A DNA stretch of 64,000 nucleotides from Rothia kristinae NBRC 15354. GTDB lineage: Bacteria; Actinomycetota; Actinomycetes; Actinomycetales; Micrococcaceae. The notes under the pieces were generated by a model. The model saw only the letters and a list, made by a program, of their open reading frames with translations, had not been told where the DNA came from and ran no database searches. The translations under genes were made by a program, and so were the position numbers. The stretch covers positions 1-64,000 of the forward strand of contig NZ_BCSM01000013.1 in the NCBI RefSeq assembly GCF_001570865.1, in the 5' to 3' direction. The number at the start of each line of letters is the position of its first letter. The stretch's first letter is position 1. Positions 37,516-46,534 of this stretch are shown piece after piece.

Positions 37516-38753
37516 GCCCGACGACGCCGCGCACCCCCTCCGCGTCCGGCACGTCCGCCGGCTCCCTCGCAGGCTCTCCCGCCCGGGACCGCGGCCGCGG
37601 GGTGCGCGGCGGCCTGGCCTGGGGGAACATGCTGCAGGCCGGCATCTGGCTGATCTTCCTGGCCTACCCCGCCAACCTCATCCTGCGCGAGGATCTGACC
37701 GGCGGCGAGCGCCTCCTGGCCGTCGCGACCCTGGTCCTGTTCGCGCTCGCCTACCTGCTGGGCTTCGGGCGCATCCCGCTGACCGTGGACGAGGGAGCCG
37801 AGAGGGCCGCGTGGCGGATGCTGGTGGCGTGGTGGGCGCTGCTCATCGGGTGCGGCCTGGTGCTGGCCGCGGTGCTGGGCGGACAGGCCCTGGCCGGACT
37901 CACCCCGTACTACGTCGCCACCGTCATGTTCACGACGACGCCGCGGCTGGGCCTGCCCCTGTCCGCGGTCATCGTGCTGGGGGCCACCGGGGCGGCCGCG
38001 CTCAGCGCCGGCCCCCAGGGGGTGCTCTACCTCAGCGGGGCCCTGTACATCGGCTCGGGCATGGTGATCGTGTCATCGCTGATGGAGCATCGGGAGCGCG
38101 GCCGACGCCGGACCGCCGAGGCCCTGCAGGCCGCCCGCGAGCGCGAGCAGGTGGCCCGCGACGTCCACGATCTGCTGGGGCACTCCCTGACGGTGATCAA
38201 TCTGAAGGCGGAGGTGGCTTCGCGGCTTCTGGCTTCCGATCCGGAGGCGGCGCGGGCCGAGCTGGAGCAGATCTCCCGGACCTCCCGCACGGCCCTGGCC
38301 GAGGTCCGCTCCACCGTGACCCGGCTGCGTCAGCCGGATTTCGCCGGTCAGATCCGGGCCGCGGCCCGCGCCCTGGAGACCGCCGGGGTGCGCGCCGAGC
38401 TGCCGGACCCGCAGGCCGCGCAGGACGCGGCGGGGGCGGATGCGACGGTGTTCTCCTGGGCGCTGCGCGAGGCCGTGACCAACGTGGTGCGCCACGCCCG
38501 GGCGGGCACCTGCCGGGTCACGGTAACCCGGGGGCTGCTGGAGGTCGCCGACGACGGCGTCGGCTGGTCCGGACGCTGCGGCGACGGTCTGCAGGGACTG
38601 TCCCGGCGCATCGCGGAGGCCGCCGGCGGCCGGCTGGAGATCCTCGCGGCGGAGCCGGAGACCGGCACGGTGGTGCGGGTGCACACGACGTCGCGGGCCG
38701 CAGCAAGCGCCGACAGGCCCGCGGGCCGGACCACGGGAAGCGAGAGCAGATGA
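37512..38753 (+). CDS. Sensor histidine kinase (HisKA_3, NarL-type partner)
   Basis: A 413-aa kinase. Five or six membrane segments fill residues 35-190 with almost no extracellular domain, so it probably senses membrane state or the neighbouring exporter. The phosphoacceptor is His219 in ARDVHDLLGHSL. An HATPase domain follows, with REAVTNVVRHA as N box and VADDGVGW as G1 box. The start overlaps the permease stop (ATGA) and the stop overlaps the regulator start (ATGA). Confidence 0.92.
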   Translation: MSPTTPRTPSASGTSAGSLAGSPARDRGRGVRGGLAWGNMLQAGIWLIFLAYPANLILREDLTGGERLLAVATLVLFALAYLLGFGRIPLTVDEGAERAAWRMLVAWWALLIGCGLVLAAVLGGQALAGLTPYYVATVMFTTTPRLGLPLSAVIVLGATGAAALSAGPQGVLYLSGALYIGSGMVIVSSLMEHRERGRRRTAEALQAAREREQVARDVHDLLGHSLTVINLKAEVASRLLASDPEAARAELEQISRTSRTALAEVRSTVTRLRQPDFAGQIRAAARALETAGVRAELPDPQAAQDAAGADATVFSWALREAVTNVVRHARAGTCRVTVTRGLLEVADDGVGWSGRCGDGLQGLSRRIAEAAGGRLEILAAEPETGTVVRVHTTSRAAASADRPAGRTTGSESR

Positions 38754-39358
38754 GCATCCGCGTGCTGATCGCCGATGACCAGGACCTCGTGCGCGGGGCG
38801 CTGGCCGCGCTGCTGGGCATGGAGCCGGATCTGGAGGTCGTGGCGCAGGTGGGCCGCGGCGACGAGGTCGCGGCCGCGGCCCGGGAGTCCGGGGCCCAGG
38901 TGGCGCTGCTGGACATCGAGATGCCCGGGGCCACCGGCATCGAGGCGTGTGCGGCCCTGGGTCGGGAGGTGCCCGGATGCGTTCCGGTCATCGTGACCAC
39001 CTTCGGGCGTCCCGGGTACCTGAAGCGGGCCCTGGCGGCCGGGGCCCGCGGCTTCGTCGTGAAGGACACCCCGCCGGATCGTCTGGCCGAGGCGGTGCGC
39101 CGGGTGCACGCCGGGCTGCGGGTGATCGACCCGACCCTGGCCGCGGAGTCCCTGTTCACCCCGGAGAATCCGCTGACCGAGCGGGAGGCGGAGGTCTGCC
39201 GGGCCGCGGAGGACGGCGCCCGGCTGCGCGAGGTGGCCGCCCGGGTGCACCTGAGCCCGGGGACGGTGCGCAACCACCTGTCCGCGGTGATCGGCAAGAC
39301 CGGGACGGACACCCGCTACGAGGCCGTGCGCCAAGCCCGGGACAAGGGCTGGCTCTGA
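38750..39358 (+). CDS. NarL/FixJ family response regulator
   Basis: A 202-aa regulator. The receiver domain has the acidic pocket ADDQ near residue 9 and phosphoacceptor Asp55 in ALLDIEMPG. The LuxR-type helix-turn-helix lies in LTEREAEVCRAAEDG and VAARVHLSPGTVRNHLS (about 140-180). It is the cognate partner of the overlapping kinase gene and probably controls the same operon. Confidence 0.93.
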   Translation: MSIRVLIADDQDLVRGALAALLGMEPDLEVVAQVGRGDEVAAAARESGAQVALLDIEMPGATGIEACAALGREVPGCVPVIVTTFGRPGYLKRALAAGARGFVVKDTPPDRLAEAVRRVHAGLRVIDPTLAAESLFTPENPLTEREAEVCRAAEDGARLREVAARVHLSPGTVRNHLSAVIGKTGTDTRYEAVRQARDKGWL

Positions 39359-39506
39359 GCCGATCCCGACGAGCCGCACCGGGGCTGCGACGCCGGGCCG
39401 CGATCCTTGGGCCCGATCTGGCGCTCCGATCCCGACCTTCCGGGTCTGCGGGCTCGGTGCTCCGGTCTTCCGGGGCGGGCGGGGCTCGGCGGGCCCAGCG
39501 TTCGAT

Positions 39507-39529
39507 CTGTCAGTCGGGGCTGGCACAGT
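39507..39529 (+). promoter_or_regulatory. PafBC-type DNA-damage promoter of rmuC
   Basis: CTGTCAGTC (39507-39515), 8 nt, then CACAGT (39524-39529), then 7 nt to the rmuC ATG. This matches the spacing of the mycobacterial RecA-NDp/PafBC motif (TTGTCRGTG-N8-TANNNT), with departures at the first and last base of the upstream box. The 14-mer CGATCTGTCAGTCG recurs before xseA. Confidence 0.6.
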
Positions 39530-39536
39530 GGAGGCC

Positions 39537-40736
39537 ATGGACCCTCTCACGCTCATCGTCGTCGCCATGCTGGCCCTGCTCCTGGGGATCGCGCTCGGGT
39601 ATCTCCTGGCCGGCCGGTCCCGATCCTCGGATGCCGGGCTCGCGGAGCAGAACTCCCGGCTGCGCGCGGAGCTGGCCGGCGCCGCGTCCACCGCGGATCA
39701 GCTGCGCGAGCGCGTGCACGCCCTGGAGGCCCGCTCCGCACGGGATCAGGACGTGCTGCAGGCCCTGGCCCCGGTGCGCACCCAGCTGGCCACGGTGGAG
39801 CAGCAGGTGCGGCTGATGGAGCGGGAGCGGGCGGACCAGTTCGGCGCGGTGCGCGAGGCCCTGGAGGGGGCCCGGCGGGGGCAGGAGGAGCTGCGCGAGA
39901 CCACCCACGGGCTGTCCTCGGCGCTGCGCTCCACCAGTGCCCGCGGCTCCTGGGGCGAGGTGCAGCTGCGCCGGGTCGTGGAGGCCGCGGGGATGACCTC
40001 ACACGTGGATTTCGCCGAGCAGGTCCACGGCCGGGGTGCTGACCGGGACGGAGCGGACCGCGCGGTGCGCCCGGACATGGTGGTCGCCCTGCCCGGGGGC
40101 AAGGAGATCGTGCTGGACGCCAAGGCGCCGCTGAGCTCGTACCTGGAATCCCAGGAGGCCCAGGAGGAGTCCGAGAAGGCCGCCTGGGAGGCCAAGCACG
40201 CCAAGGCCGTGCGGGCCCACGTGGACGCCCTGGCGCAGAAGCGGTACTGGGAATCCCGCCAGGTCAGCCCGGAGATCGTGCTGTGCTTCCTGCCGGTGGA
40301 GTCCGCGCTCTCGGCGGCGCTGCGAGCGGACGGCACCCTGTTGGATCACGCCGCGGCCCGCGGCATCGCCCTGGTCTCCCCCGTCTCCCTGCTGGCGGCG
40401 CTGAAGGCCGTGGCCCTGTCCTGGCGGCAGGAGAGCGTCTCCGAGAATGCCCGCGAGCTGCTGGCCCTGTCCCGCCAGCTCTACGACAGGCTCTCCACCG
40501 TGGGCGGGCACCTGCAGGACATGGGGCGGGCCCTGACCCGTTCCGTGGAGTCCTACAACAAGATGCTCGGCTCCCTGGAATCCCGGGTGCTGGTCACCGC
40601 CCGGCGCATCAGCGACCTGGACCCGGCGGCCACCGCGGATCCGCGCCTAGAGGTGCCCGGGGTGCAGGCCGCGGCCAAGCCGATCACGGCCCCGGAGCTG
40701 CTCCAGGAGCAGTCGCCGACCACGCCCCCGCGGTGA
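39537..40736 (+). CDS. rmuC: DNA recombination protein RmuC
   Basis: A 399-aa protein of the RmuC family, which limits rearrangements at inverted repeats and contains a PD-(D/E)xK-like core. One N-terminal membrane anchor (about 3-24) is followed by a long coiled coil (40-120) and the core with SWGEVQLRRVVEAAGM and KEIVLDAKAPLSSY. The ATG at 39537 is 7 nt from the -10 of a PafBC-type promoter, which suggests damage induction. Confidence 0.93.
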   Translation: MDPLTLIVVAMLALLLGIALGYLLAGRSRSSDAGLAEQNSRLRAELAGAASTADQLRERVHALEARSARDQDVLQALAPVRTQLATVEQQVRLMERERADQFGAVREALEGARRGQEELRETTHGLSSALRSTSARGSWGEVQLRRVVEAAGMTSHVDFAEQVHGRGADRDGADRAVRPDMVVALPGGKEIVLDAKAPLSSYLESQEAQEESEKAAWEAKHAKAVRAHVDALAQKRYWESRQVSPEIVLCFLPVESALSAALRADGTLLDHAAARGIALVSPVSLLAALKAVALSWRQESVSENARELLALSRQLYDRLSTVGGHLQDMGRALTRSVESYNKMLGSLESRVLVTARRISDLDPAATADPRLEVPGVQAAAKPITAPELLQEQSPTTPPR

Positions 40737-40775
40737 GCGCCCCGGCCGTCGCCTCGTCGGGGTCTCAGCGTCTGG

Positions 40776-41708
40776 TCACAGCACCTCGGCGTTGCCCCGG
40801 CGGGCGGCGAGCACCACGTGCGCGATGATCAGCAGGACGGCGGCCCCCAGCCCCACGCCCAGGCTCGTCAGGCCCCAGCTCGGCTGGTTCTGCGTCAGCG
40901 CGGAGACCAGGTGACGGGCCACGACCCCGCCGGCGCCCTCGGCTCCGGCCACGGCCTCCTGCATCCGCTGGTGCAGCAGCAGGAACGCCCCCCAGGTGGC
41001 AAGCCCGGAGGCCGCGCACACCGCGCCCAGGGTCAGGGCCCACCAGCGTCCGGCCAGCACCGCCGCGGCCAGAGCGGCCACCGCCGCCAGGGTGATGAGC
41101 ACCGGCAGGCGCCCGGTCCACTCCTGGCCGACCCGGATGAAGGCCGCTCCGGGCGCCTCCTGGGCGCCGTCGGGAACCTGCTCCACCGCCACGAGGTGGT
41201 CGCCGTCCTCCAGGCCCAGGTCCACCCCGATCGCCGAGCGGACCCGCTCGTCCACGGCCCGGTACAGCGGGGAGGCGTCCACCACCAGGGTCTTCCGGTC
41301 CGAGCCGTCGAAGTCGGCCTGGTGGGTCTGGCGCGCCGTCTGCTCCCAGACGCTGCGGAACTCCTCCGAGTCCGCGGCCTTCTGGGCGGCGTCGTGCATG
41401 ATGCCCTCGGCCTTGTCGTGGAACCAGTTGCTCAGCCCGCTGAACAGGTGCCCCTGGGAGTTCCCGTCCCCGAGGTACTGGGTGACGACCTCGGAGGACA
41501 TCACATCCTGCACGGAGGCGTCCACCAGCTGATCCCGGAACTGCTGATCCGAGGAGAGCGAGCTCGTGGTGGCCACGAAGCGGTCCTCGTTCTGCAGGTC
41601 CTGCTGGAACCAGCACAGGGCCACGCTGAGGGCGGCGAGCGCGACGGCGACCAGCCCGAGCAGCACGGCCAGGACGCCGCGGATCGCGGAGGAGAGGGAG
41701 TGGGACAT
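40776..41708 (-). CDS. Membrane protein of unknown function
   Basis: A 310-aa protein. One N-terminal membrane segment (about 9-33) is followed by a 180-residue extracytoplasmic domain with DLQNEDRFVATTSSL and LYRAVDERVRSAIG. Three more hydrophobic segments fill the C-terminal third. The family is not one I can name, though similar proteins occur widely in actinobacteria. TACGCT (41716-41721) precedes the ATG by 7 nt. It diverges from xseA. Confidence 0.75.
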   Translation of the reverse strand: MSHSLSSAIRGVLAVLLGLVAVALAALSVALCWFQQDLQNEDRFVATTSSLSSDQQFRDQLVDASVQDVMSSEVVTQYLGDGNSQGHLFSGLSNWFHDKAEGIMHDAAQKAADSEEFRSVWEQTARQTHQADFDGSDRKTLVVDASPLYRAVDERVRSAIGVDLGLEDGDHLVAVEQVPDGAQEAPGAAFIRVGQEWTGRLPVLITLAAVAALAAAVLAGRWWALTLGAVCAASGLATWGAFLLLHQRMQEAVAGAEGAGGVVARHLVSALTQNQPSWGLTSLGVGLGAAVLLIIAHVVLAARRGNAEVL

Positions 41709-41826
41709 GGGCACCAGCGTAGCCGCTGCCGCCGGTGGGCGAGCCTGGGGACTGCCCCGGCCCGGGCCCCGTCCGTCCACAGCGGGAGCGGCCGAGGCGG
41801 CGCACAGGGGCCCGGCGAGTCCCGAT

Positions 41827-41849
41827 CTGTCAGTCGCACCTGGTAGGGA
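41827..41849 (+). promoter_or_regulatory. PafBC-type DNA-damage promoter of xseAB
   Basis: CTGTCAGTC (41827-41835), 8 nt, TAGGGA (41844-41849), then 7 nt to the xseA ATG. The boxes and spacing are the same as those before rmuC 2.3 kb away. Confidence 0.62.
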
Positions 41850-41856
41850 TGGACCC

Positions 41857-43314
41857 ATGACCTCCACCTCCGATCCCTCCGCGCCCGCCGGGGCCCAGGG
41901 CGCGGCCCCTCCCCCGGCCCGCGCCAGCCAGACCACCCCGGAGAACCCCTGGCCCCTGCACGTGCTGTCCCGGAAGATGCACGAGTACGTCGCCCGGTGC
42001 GCGCCCACCTGGGTGGAGGGGCAGATCATCGAGCTGAACCGCCGCGCCCGGGTCACCTACCTGACCCTGCGGGACCTGCAGGAGGAAGTCTCGGTCCCGG
42101 TGACCCTGTTCGCGCAGGAGACCGCCCGCCTGGGGGCGGACCTGGAGCGGGGCATGCGGGTGGTGGTGCGGGTCAGCCCGGACTTCTGGCAGAAGACCGG
42201 GCGGCTGTCCATGATCGGCTCCGGCATCCGCCAGGTGGGCCTGGGAGACATGCTCGAGCGCATCGAGCGGCTGCGCCGCAAGCTCGACGCCGAGGGCCTG
42301 TTCCGTCCCGAACGCAAGCGCCGCCTGCCCGTGCTGCCCCACCGGGTCGGGCTGATCACCGGGCGGGATTCGGATGCGGAGAAGGACGTCATCCGCAACG
42401 CCCGGCTGCGCTGGCCGGCCGTGGAGTTCGCCGTCCGGGAGGTCGCCGTCCAGGGGGTGCACGCGGTGCGCCAGGTCGGGGCGGCCCTGGCCGAGCTGGA
42501 CGCGGACCCGGAGGTGGACGTCATCGTCATCGCCCGCGGCGGCGGCGCCCTGGAGGACCTGCTGCCCTTCAGCGAGGAGGAGCTGATCCGGGCGGTGGCC
42601 GCGGCCGGAACCCCCGTGGTCTCGGCCATCGGGCACGAGGCGGACCAGCCGCTGCTGGATCACGTGGCCGATGTGCGGGCCTCGACGCCCACGGACGCCG
42701 GCAAGCGGGTGGTCCCGGACGTGGAGGAGGAGCATCTGCGCATCGGGCAGGCCCGGTCCGGGATCCGCCGGGCCGTGGAGCTGTTCCTGGATCGGGAGTC
42801 CGCCGGCCTGGCGCAGTTCCGCTCCCGGCCCGTGCTCTCCCGCCCGGAGACCATGCTCCTGGCGCGCGAGGAGGAGACCGACGCCGCCCGGTCCCGGTCC
42901 CAGCGGGCCATGGAGATCGCGGTGGATCGGCACCGGGAGCGCATCGAGGCCCTCCGTTCGCGCGTCGTGGCCCTGTCCCCGCAGCGCACCCTGGACCGCG
43001 GCTACGCCGTGGTCCAGACCCAGGGTGGCGCGGTGATCCGCGATGCCGACACCCTGGCCGCCGGGGCCGAGGTGCGGGTGCGCGTGGCCGCCGGCGCCTT
43101 CGACGCCGCGGTCACCGCGGTGCACCCCGCAGGCGCCGAACCCCCAGCGCCCGAGGAACCGGTCCCCGAGAAACCGGCGCCCGACGAGCCAGCCGCCGCC
43201 GGGGGCGCCTCCGAAAGCCGGGAGGCCCCGGAGTCCCCCGAGACGGCCGGTCCCGCCGCCGACCAGAACCCATCACCCGAGTCAGCATCCGAGAACGAGG
43301 AGCACCGATCATGA
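41857..43314 (+). CDS. xseA: Exodeoxyribonuclease VII large subunit
   Basis: A 485-aa catalytic subunit of the single-strand-specific exonuclease VII. An OB-fold DNA-binding domain (about 35-130, [20 protein letters not shown]) precedes the nuclease domain with [30 protein letters not shown] and [20 protein letters not shown]. The last 60 residues are a Pro/Glu-rich tail absent from most homologues. The stop overlaps the xseB start (ATGA). A PafBC-type promoter precedes it. Confidence 0.96.
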   Translation: MTSTSDPSAPAGAQGAAPPPARASQTTPENPWPLHVLSRKMHEYVARCAPTWVEGQIIELNRRARVTYLTLRDLQEEVSVPVTLFAQETARLGADLERGMRVVVRVSPDFWQKTGRLSMIGSGIRQVGLGDMLERIERLRRKLDAEGLFRPERKRRLPVLPHRVGLITGRDSDAEKDVIRNARLRWPAVEFAVREVAVQGVHAVRQVGAALAELDADPEVDVIVIARGGGALEDLLPFSEEELIRAVAAAGTPVVSAIGHEADQPLLDHVADVRASTPTDAGKRVVPDVEEEHLRIGQARSGIRRAVELFLDRESAGLAQFRSRPVLSRPETMLLAREEETDAARSRSQRAMEIAVDRHRERIEALRSRVVALSPQRTLDRGYAVVQTQGGAVIRDADTLAAGAEVRVRVAAGAFDAAVTAVHPAGAEPPAPEEPVPEKPAPDEPAAAGGASESREAPESPETAGPAADQNPSPESASENEEHRS

Positions 43315-43562
43315 CCGACCAGCAACAGCAGCAGGACGCCGAGCGCTTCGCCCCCGTGGAGCGGCTGAGCTACGAGCAGGCCCGCGAGGAGCTCATGGGC
43401 ATCGTCTCCCGGCTGGAGTCCGGGGCGTCGAGCCTGGAGGAGTCCCTGCGCCTGTGGGAGCGCGGGGAGGCCCTGGCCCAGCGCTGCGAGCAGTGGCTGG
43501 ACGGGGCCCGCGAGCGCCTGGACGCCGCCAAGGCCCGCCGGGCCGACGCCGCCCGGGACTGA
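43311..43562 (+). CDS. xseB: Exodeoxyribonuclease VII small subunit
   Basis: An 83-aa helical subunit that caps XseA. The family motif is [20 protein letters not shown] followed by [21 protein letters not shown]. The ATG overlaps the xseA stop, giving coupled translation of the two subunits. Confidence 0.95.
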   Translation: MTDQQQQQDAERFAPVERLSYEQAREELMGIVSRLESGASSLEESLRLWERGEALAQRCEQWLDGARERLDAAKARRADAARD

Positions 43563-43582
43563 AGCCCCGCACGCGCCCCGGC

Positions 43583-44806
43583 TCAGCCCTCCTGGTGGTA
43601 GCCGTCCAGGAACTCCCCCAGCCGGTCCAGGGCCGTGTCCAGGGTGGAGACGTCCGGGAGGGTCACCAGGCGGAAGTGGTCCGGGGCCACCCAGTTGAAG
43701 GCCGTGCCGTGGCTGATGAGGATCTTCTGCTCCTTGAGCAGGTCCAGTGCGAAACGCTCGTCGTCGACGATCCCGAAGCGCTCCACGTCCAGCTTGGGGA
43801 ACAGGTACAGGGCGCCGTCGGCCTGCCGGCAGCTCACCCCGTCGATCGCGTTGAGCTTGCGGTGGGCCAGGTCGCGCTGCTCCTTCAGCCGCCCACCGGG
43901 CAGGATGAGGTCGTTGATGGACTGGTAGCCGCCCAAGGCGGTCTGGATCGCGTGCTGGGCCGGGACGTTGGCGCACATGCGCATGTTGGCCAGCAGCTTG
44001 ATGCCCTCCAGATAGTCCCGCGCCTTCCACAGCGGCCCGGTGACGGCCAGCCACCCGGCCCGGTACCCGGCCACCCGGTAGGCCTTGGACAGCCCGGAGA
44101 AGGTCAGGCACAGCACGTCGTCCTCGGCCAGCACCGCGGTGTGGACCATCTCGGCGCCGTCGTAGGTGATCTTCTCGTAGATCTCATCGGAGAACAGCAC
44201 GAGTTCGTGCTCGCGGGCCAGGTCCACGATGGCCTGCAGGGTCTGGCGGGAGTACACCGCCCCGGTGGGGTTGTTGGGGTTGATCACGACGATGCCCTTG
44301 GTGCGCGGGGTGATCTTGGCCCGCAGGTCCTCGATGTCGGGGTTCCACCCGTCGGCCTCGTCGCACAGGTAGTGCACCGGGGTGCCGCCGGACAGGGCGA
44401 CGGAGGCCGTCCACAGCGGGTAGTCCGGGGCGGGCACGAGGATCTCGTCCCCGGGATCGCAGAAGGCCTGCAGGGACAGGGTGATCATCTCCGAGACCCC
44501 GTTGCCCAGGAACACCTCGTCCGGCTGCAGATCCAGGATGCCCTGGGTCTGGTAGTACTGCACGACGGCGGTGCGCGCGGAGTAGATGCCCCGAGAGTCC
44601 GAGTAGCCCTGGGCGTGCGGCAGGTGCCGGATCATGTCCATCATCACCGCGTCCGGGGCTTCGAAGCCGAAAGGCGCGGGGTTGCCGATGTTCAGCCGCA
44701 GGATCCGATGCCCCTGGGCCTCCATCCGCTCGGCCTCCTCCAGCACCGGGCCGCGGATGTCGTAGAGGACGTCATGGAGCTTGTGGGACTGCCGGAATTG
44801 AGCCAT
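43583..44806 (-). CDS. PLP-dependent class I/II aminotransferase (AlaA-like)
   Basis: A 407-aa fold-type I enzyme. NPNNPTG (176-182) contacts the substrate carboxylate and PLP, and the PLP Schiff-base lysine is Lys241 in SGLSKAYRVAGYRAGW. The N-terminus with YDIRGPVLEEAERME and LNIGNPAPFGF is typical of the glutamate-pyruvate aminotransferase AlaA group, so alanine synthesis is likely. TACGCT (44814-44819) is 7 nt before the ATG. It is convergent with xseB. Confidence 0.92.
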   Translation of the reverse strand: MAQFRQSHKLHDVLYDIRGPVLEEAERMEAQGHRILRLNIGNPAPFGFEAPDAVMMDMIRHLPHAQGYSDSRGIYSARTAVVQYYQTQGILDLQPDEVFLGNGVSEMITLSLQAFCDPGDEILVPAPDYPLWTASVALSGGTPVHYLCDEADGWNPDIEDLRAKITPRTKGIVVINPNNPTGAVYSRQTLQAIVDLAREHELVLFSDEIYEKITYDGAEMVHTAVLAEDDVLCLTFSGLSKAYRVAGYRAGWLAVTGPLWKARDYLEGIKLLANMRMCANVPAQHAIQTALGGYQSINDLILPGGRLKEQRDLAHRKLNAIDGVSCRQADGALYLFPKLDVERFGIVDDERFALDLLKEQKILISHGTAFNWVAPDHFRLVTLPDVSTLDTALDRLGEFLDGYHQEG

Positions 44807-44849
44807 GTGATCCAGCGTATACCGATCCGGCGTCGGGTCCGGACCCGGC

Positions 44850-45884
44850 TCAGTCGGTGCCCTCCTGGACCCAGAACGCGGCGGCATCCTGCGCGGAGAC
44901 CGCATCCGGCCCGCTCATCAGCTGATCCAGGAACGTCAGGTCCGAGGTGCTGAGCTTCCCTGACACGGTGTTCAGGGCGTCCACGGCGGAGGAGGGCAGG
45001 GTGTCCGCGCGCACCACGGGCACCACCTGCTGGGCGATGAAGTCGGCCTGGGGGTCCTCCAGGACCACGAACCCGTTCTGTCCGATCGCGGCCGACGCCG
45101 TGGGGATGTCCGCCACGTCCACGGTGGCATCGGCCAGCTCATCGACCAGCCGGGAGGGATCGGACTGCTCCACGTAACGTCCCGGGGAGCAGTCGTAGAG
45201 ACGGCGCAGCCCGGCCGTGCCGTAGGAGCGCTCCGCGAACCCCGGCGGGGTGCCGAAGCGCAGCTTCCCGCAGTGCGCGGCCAGGTCCGAGATGCTGGAC
45301 AGCTCGTACTTCGCGGCGGTCGCGCGGGTGACCACGAGGGCGTCGCGGTTCTCCGCGGAGGCGGGATCCAGGGTGCTCAGCTGCCGCGGCAGGACCCGAT
45401 CCACGGTGGAGGAGATGTCCCCCGGGGACATTCCCTGCACGTTCAGCCCGGTCGGGGTCGGGGTGGGTCCCCCCGAGGCCGAGGCCGCCCCCGACGCCGC
45501 CGCGGAGACGCTCGGGGTGGGGGCCTCGGTCACGCTGGGGTTGCGGGCGCCGTCGTCGGTCAGGTGCAGCAGCAGGGCCCCGGTGTAGTCGGGGGTGATC
45601 AGGGGCGCCTGGTCCCCGCCCTCGGCCATGGCGCTGAGGTACTCCTGCCGGGTCCCGCCGTCCACGACCTCCACGGTGTAGCCGGCATCGCGCAGGGTGC
45701 GGGCGTAGATCTCCGCGATGACGCCGGTCTCGGCGCTGGTGCCCCGCCCGATGCGCACGGTGCCGAAGGCCGAGGCGGAAGGGTCCGGGGTGATCTCGTC
45801 GGTGCCGCCGCACCCGGTGAGCAGGAGCAGCAGTGCCCCGGCGAGGCAGAGCAGGCGCACGATCCGGCGGGACACGGAGCTCAT
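44850..45884 (-). CDS. OpuAC-type substrate-binding lipoprotein
   Basis: A 344-aa exported lipoprotein. A signal peptide with lipobox LLTG-Cys near residue 25 is followed by a glycine-betaine/choline-type binding fold (TVRIGRGTSAETGVIAEIY, then TPDYTGALL). A Ser/Pro/Ala-rich insertion lies at about 115-145. No permease or ATPase is adjacent, so it is an orphan component that must work with a transporter encoded elsewhere. Confidence 0.85.
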   Translation of the reverse strand: MSSVSRRIVRLLCLAGALLLLLTGCGGTDEITPDPSASAFGTVRIGRGTSAETGVIAEIYARTLRDAGYTVEVVDGGTRQEYLSAMAEGGDQAPLITPDYTGALLLHLTDDGARNPSVTEAPTPSVSAAASGAASASGGPTPTPTGLNVQGMSPGDISSTVDRVLPRQLSTLDPASAENRDALVVTRATAAKYELSSISDLAAHCGKLRFGTPPGFAERSYGTAGLRRLYDCSPGRYVEQSDPSRLVDELADATVDVADIPTASAAIGQNGFVVLEDPQADFIAQQVVPVVRADTLPSSAVDALNTVSGKLSTSDLTFLDQLMSGPDAVSAQDAAAFWVQEGTD

Positions 45885-45901
45885 GGTCTTCGTCCCCTGC
45901 T

Positions 45902-46333
45902 TCAGTGCTTCAGGCCGTAGTAGCGGGCGGCGACCTCCACGAGGGAGACCTTGCGCAGGGAAGGCAGCTCCTCCAGCGGCACCCACCGGACCCCGTCGGT
46001 GGAGTCATCGTGCGCGGTCACGCCCTCGGAGCCGCCCACGATGTACCCGCGGTAGAGGATGCGCAGGGCGTGGAAGGTGCGGGCGTGGCCCTCCTCGTAG
46101 TACTTGCTGTCCACCCCGAGCAGCCCGTCCAGGGCCACCCGGTACCCGGATTCCTCGTAGGCCTCGCGGATCGCGGCCTGCTCGGCGGTCTCCCCGACCT
46201 CCATGCCCCCGCCCGGCAGGGTCCACGCGGCCCGCTCCGGGTGGCGCTCGCCGGTCCAGTGCGTGAGCAGCATCCTGCCCTGCTCGATGATCACCACGTA
46301 GGCGGCCGGTCGCGTGTCCATCACAAGTGCCAT
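45902..46333 (-). CDS. Nudix hydrolase
   Basis: A 143-aa Nudix protein. The box reads GGGMEVGETAEQAAIREAYEESG, shown here only to 20 residues: GGMEVGE, seven residues, then REAYEESGY, with all metal ligands present. The substrate is unknown. The ATG at 46333 is chosen over 46321 because TAGACT (46341-46346) is 7 nt upstream. It runs 17 nt ahead of the lipoprotein gene on the same strand and could be co-transcribed. Confidence 0.9.
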   Translation of the reverse strand: MALVMDTRPAAYVVIIEQGRMLLTHWTGERHPERAAWTLPGGGMEVGETAEQAAIREAYEESGYRVALDGLLGVDSKYYEEGHARTFHALRILYRGYIVGGSEGVTAHDDSTDGVRWVPLEELPSLRKVSLVEVAARYYGLKH

Positions 46334-46534
46334 GCCCTCCAGTCTAGAGAATCGCCGTCGACGATCGCCGGGGTCCGATCCCTCCGGCCAGGCCCCACTC
46401 CGTCCATCCGCCGCGGCCCGGCACCCGGGTGGCGCCACGGCCTGGCACCCGGTGCCACCCCGACGCCGGAAGGTCCACCGGGCGTCCAGGCGGCGCTGAG
46501 CGGCGGCGCAGGCGGCGCGGATAGGATCGCGTGC

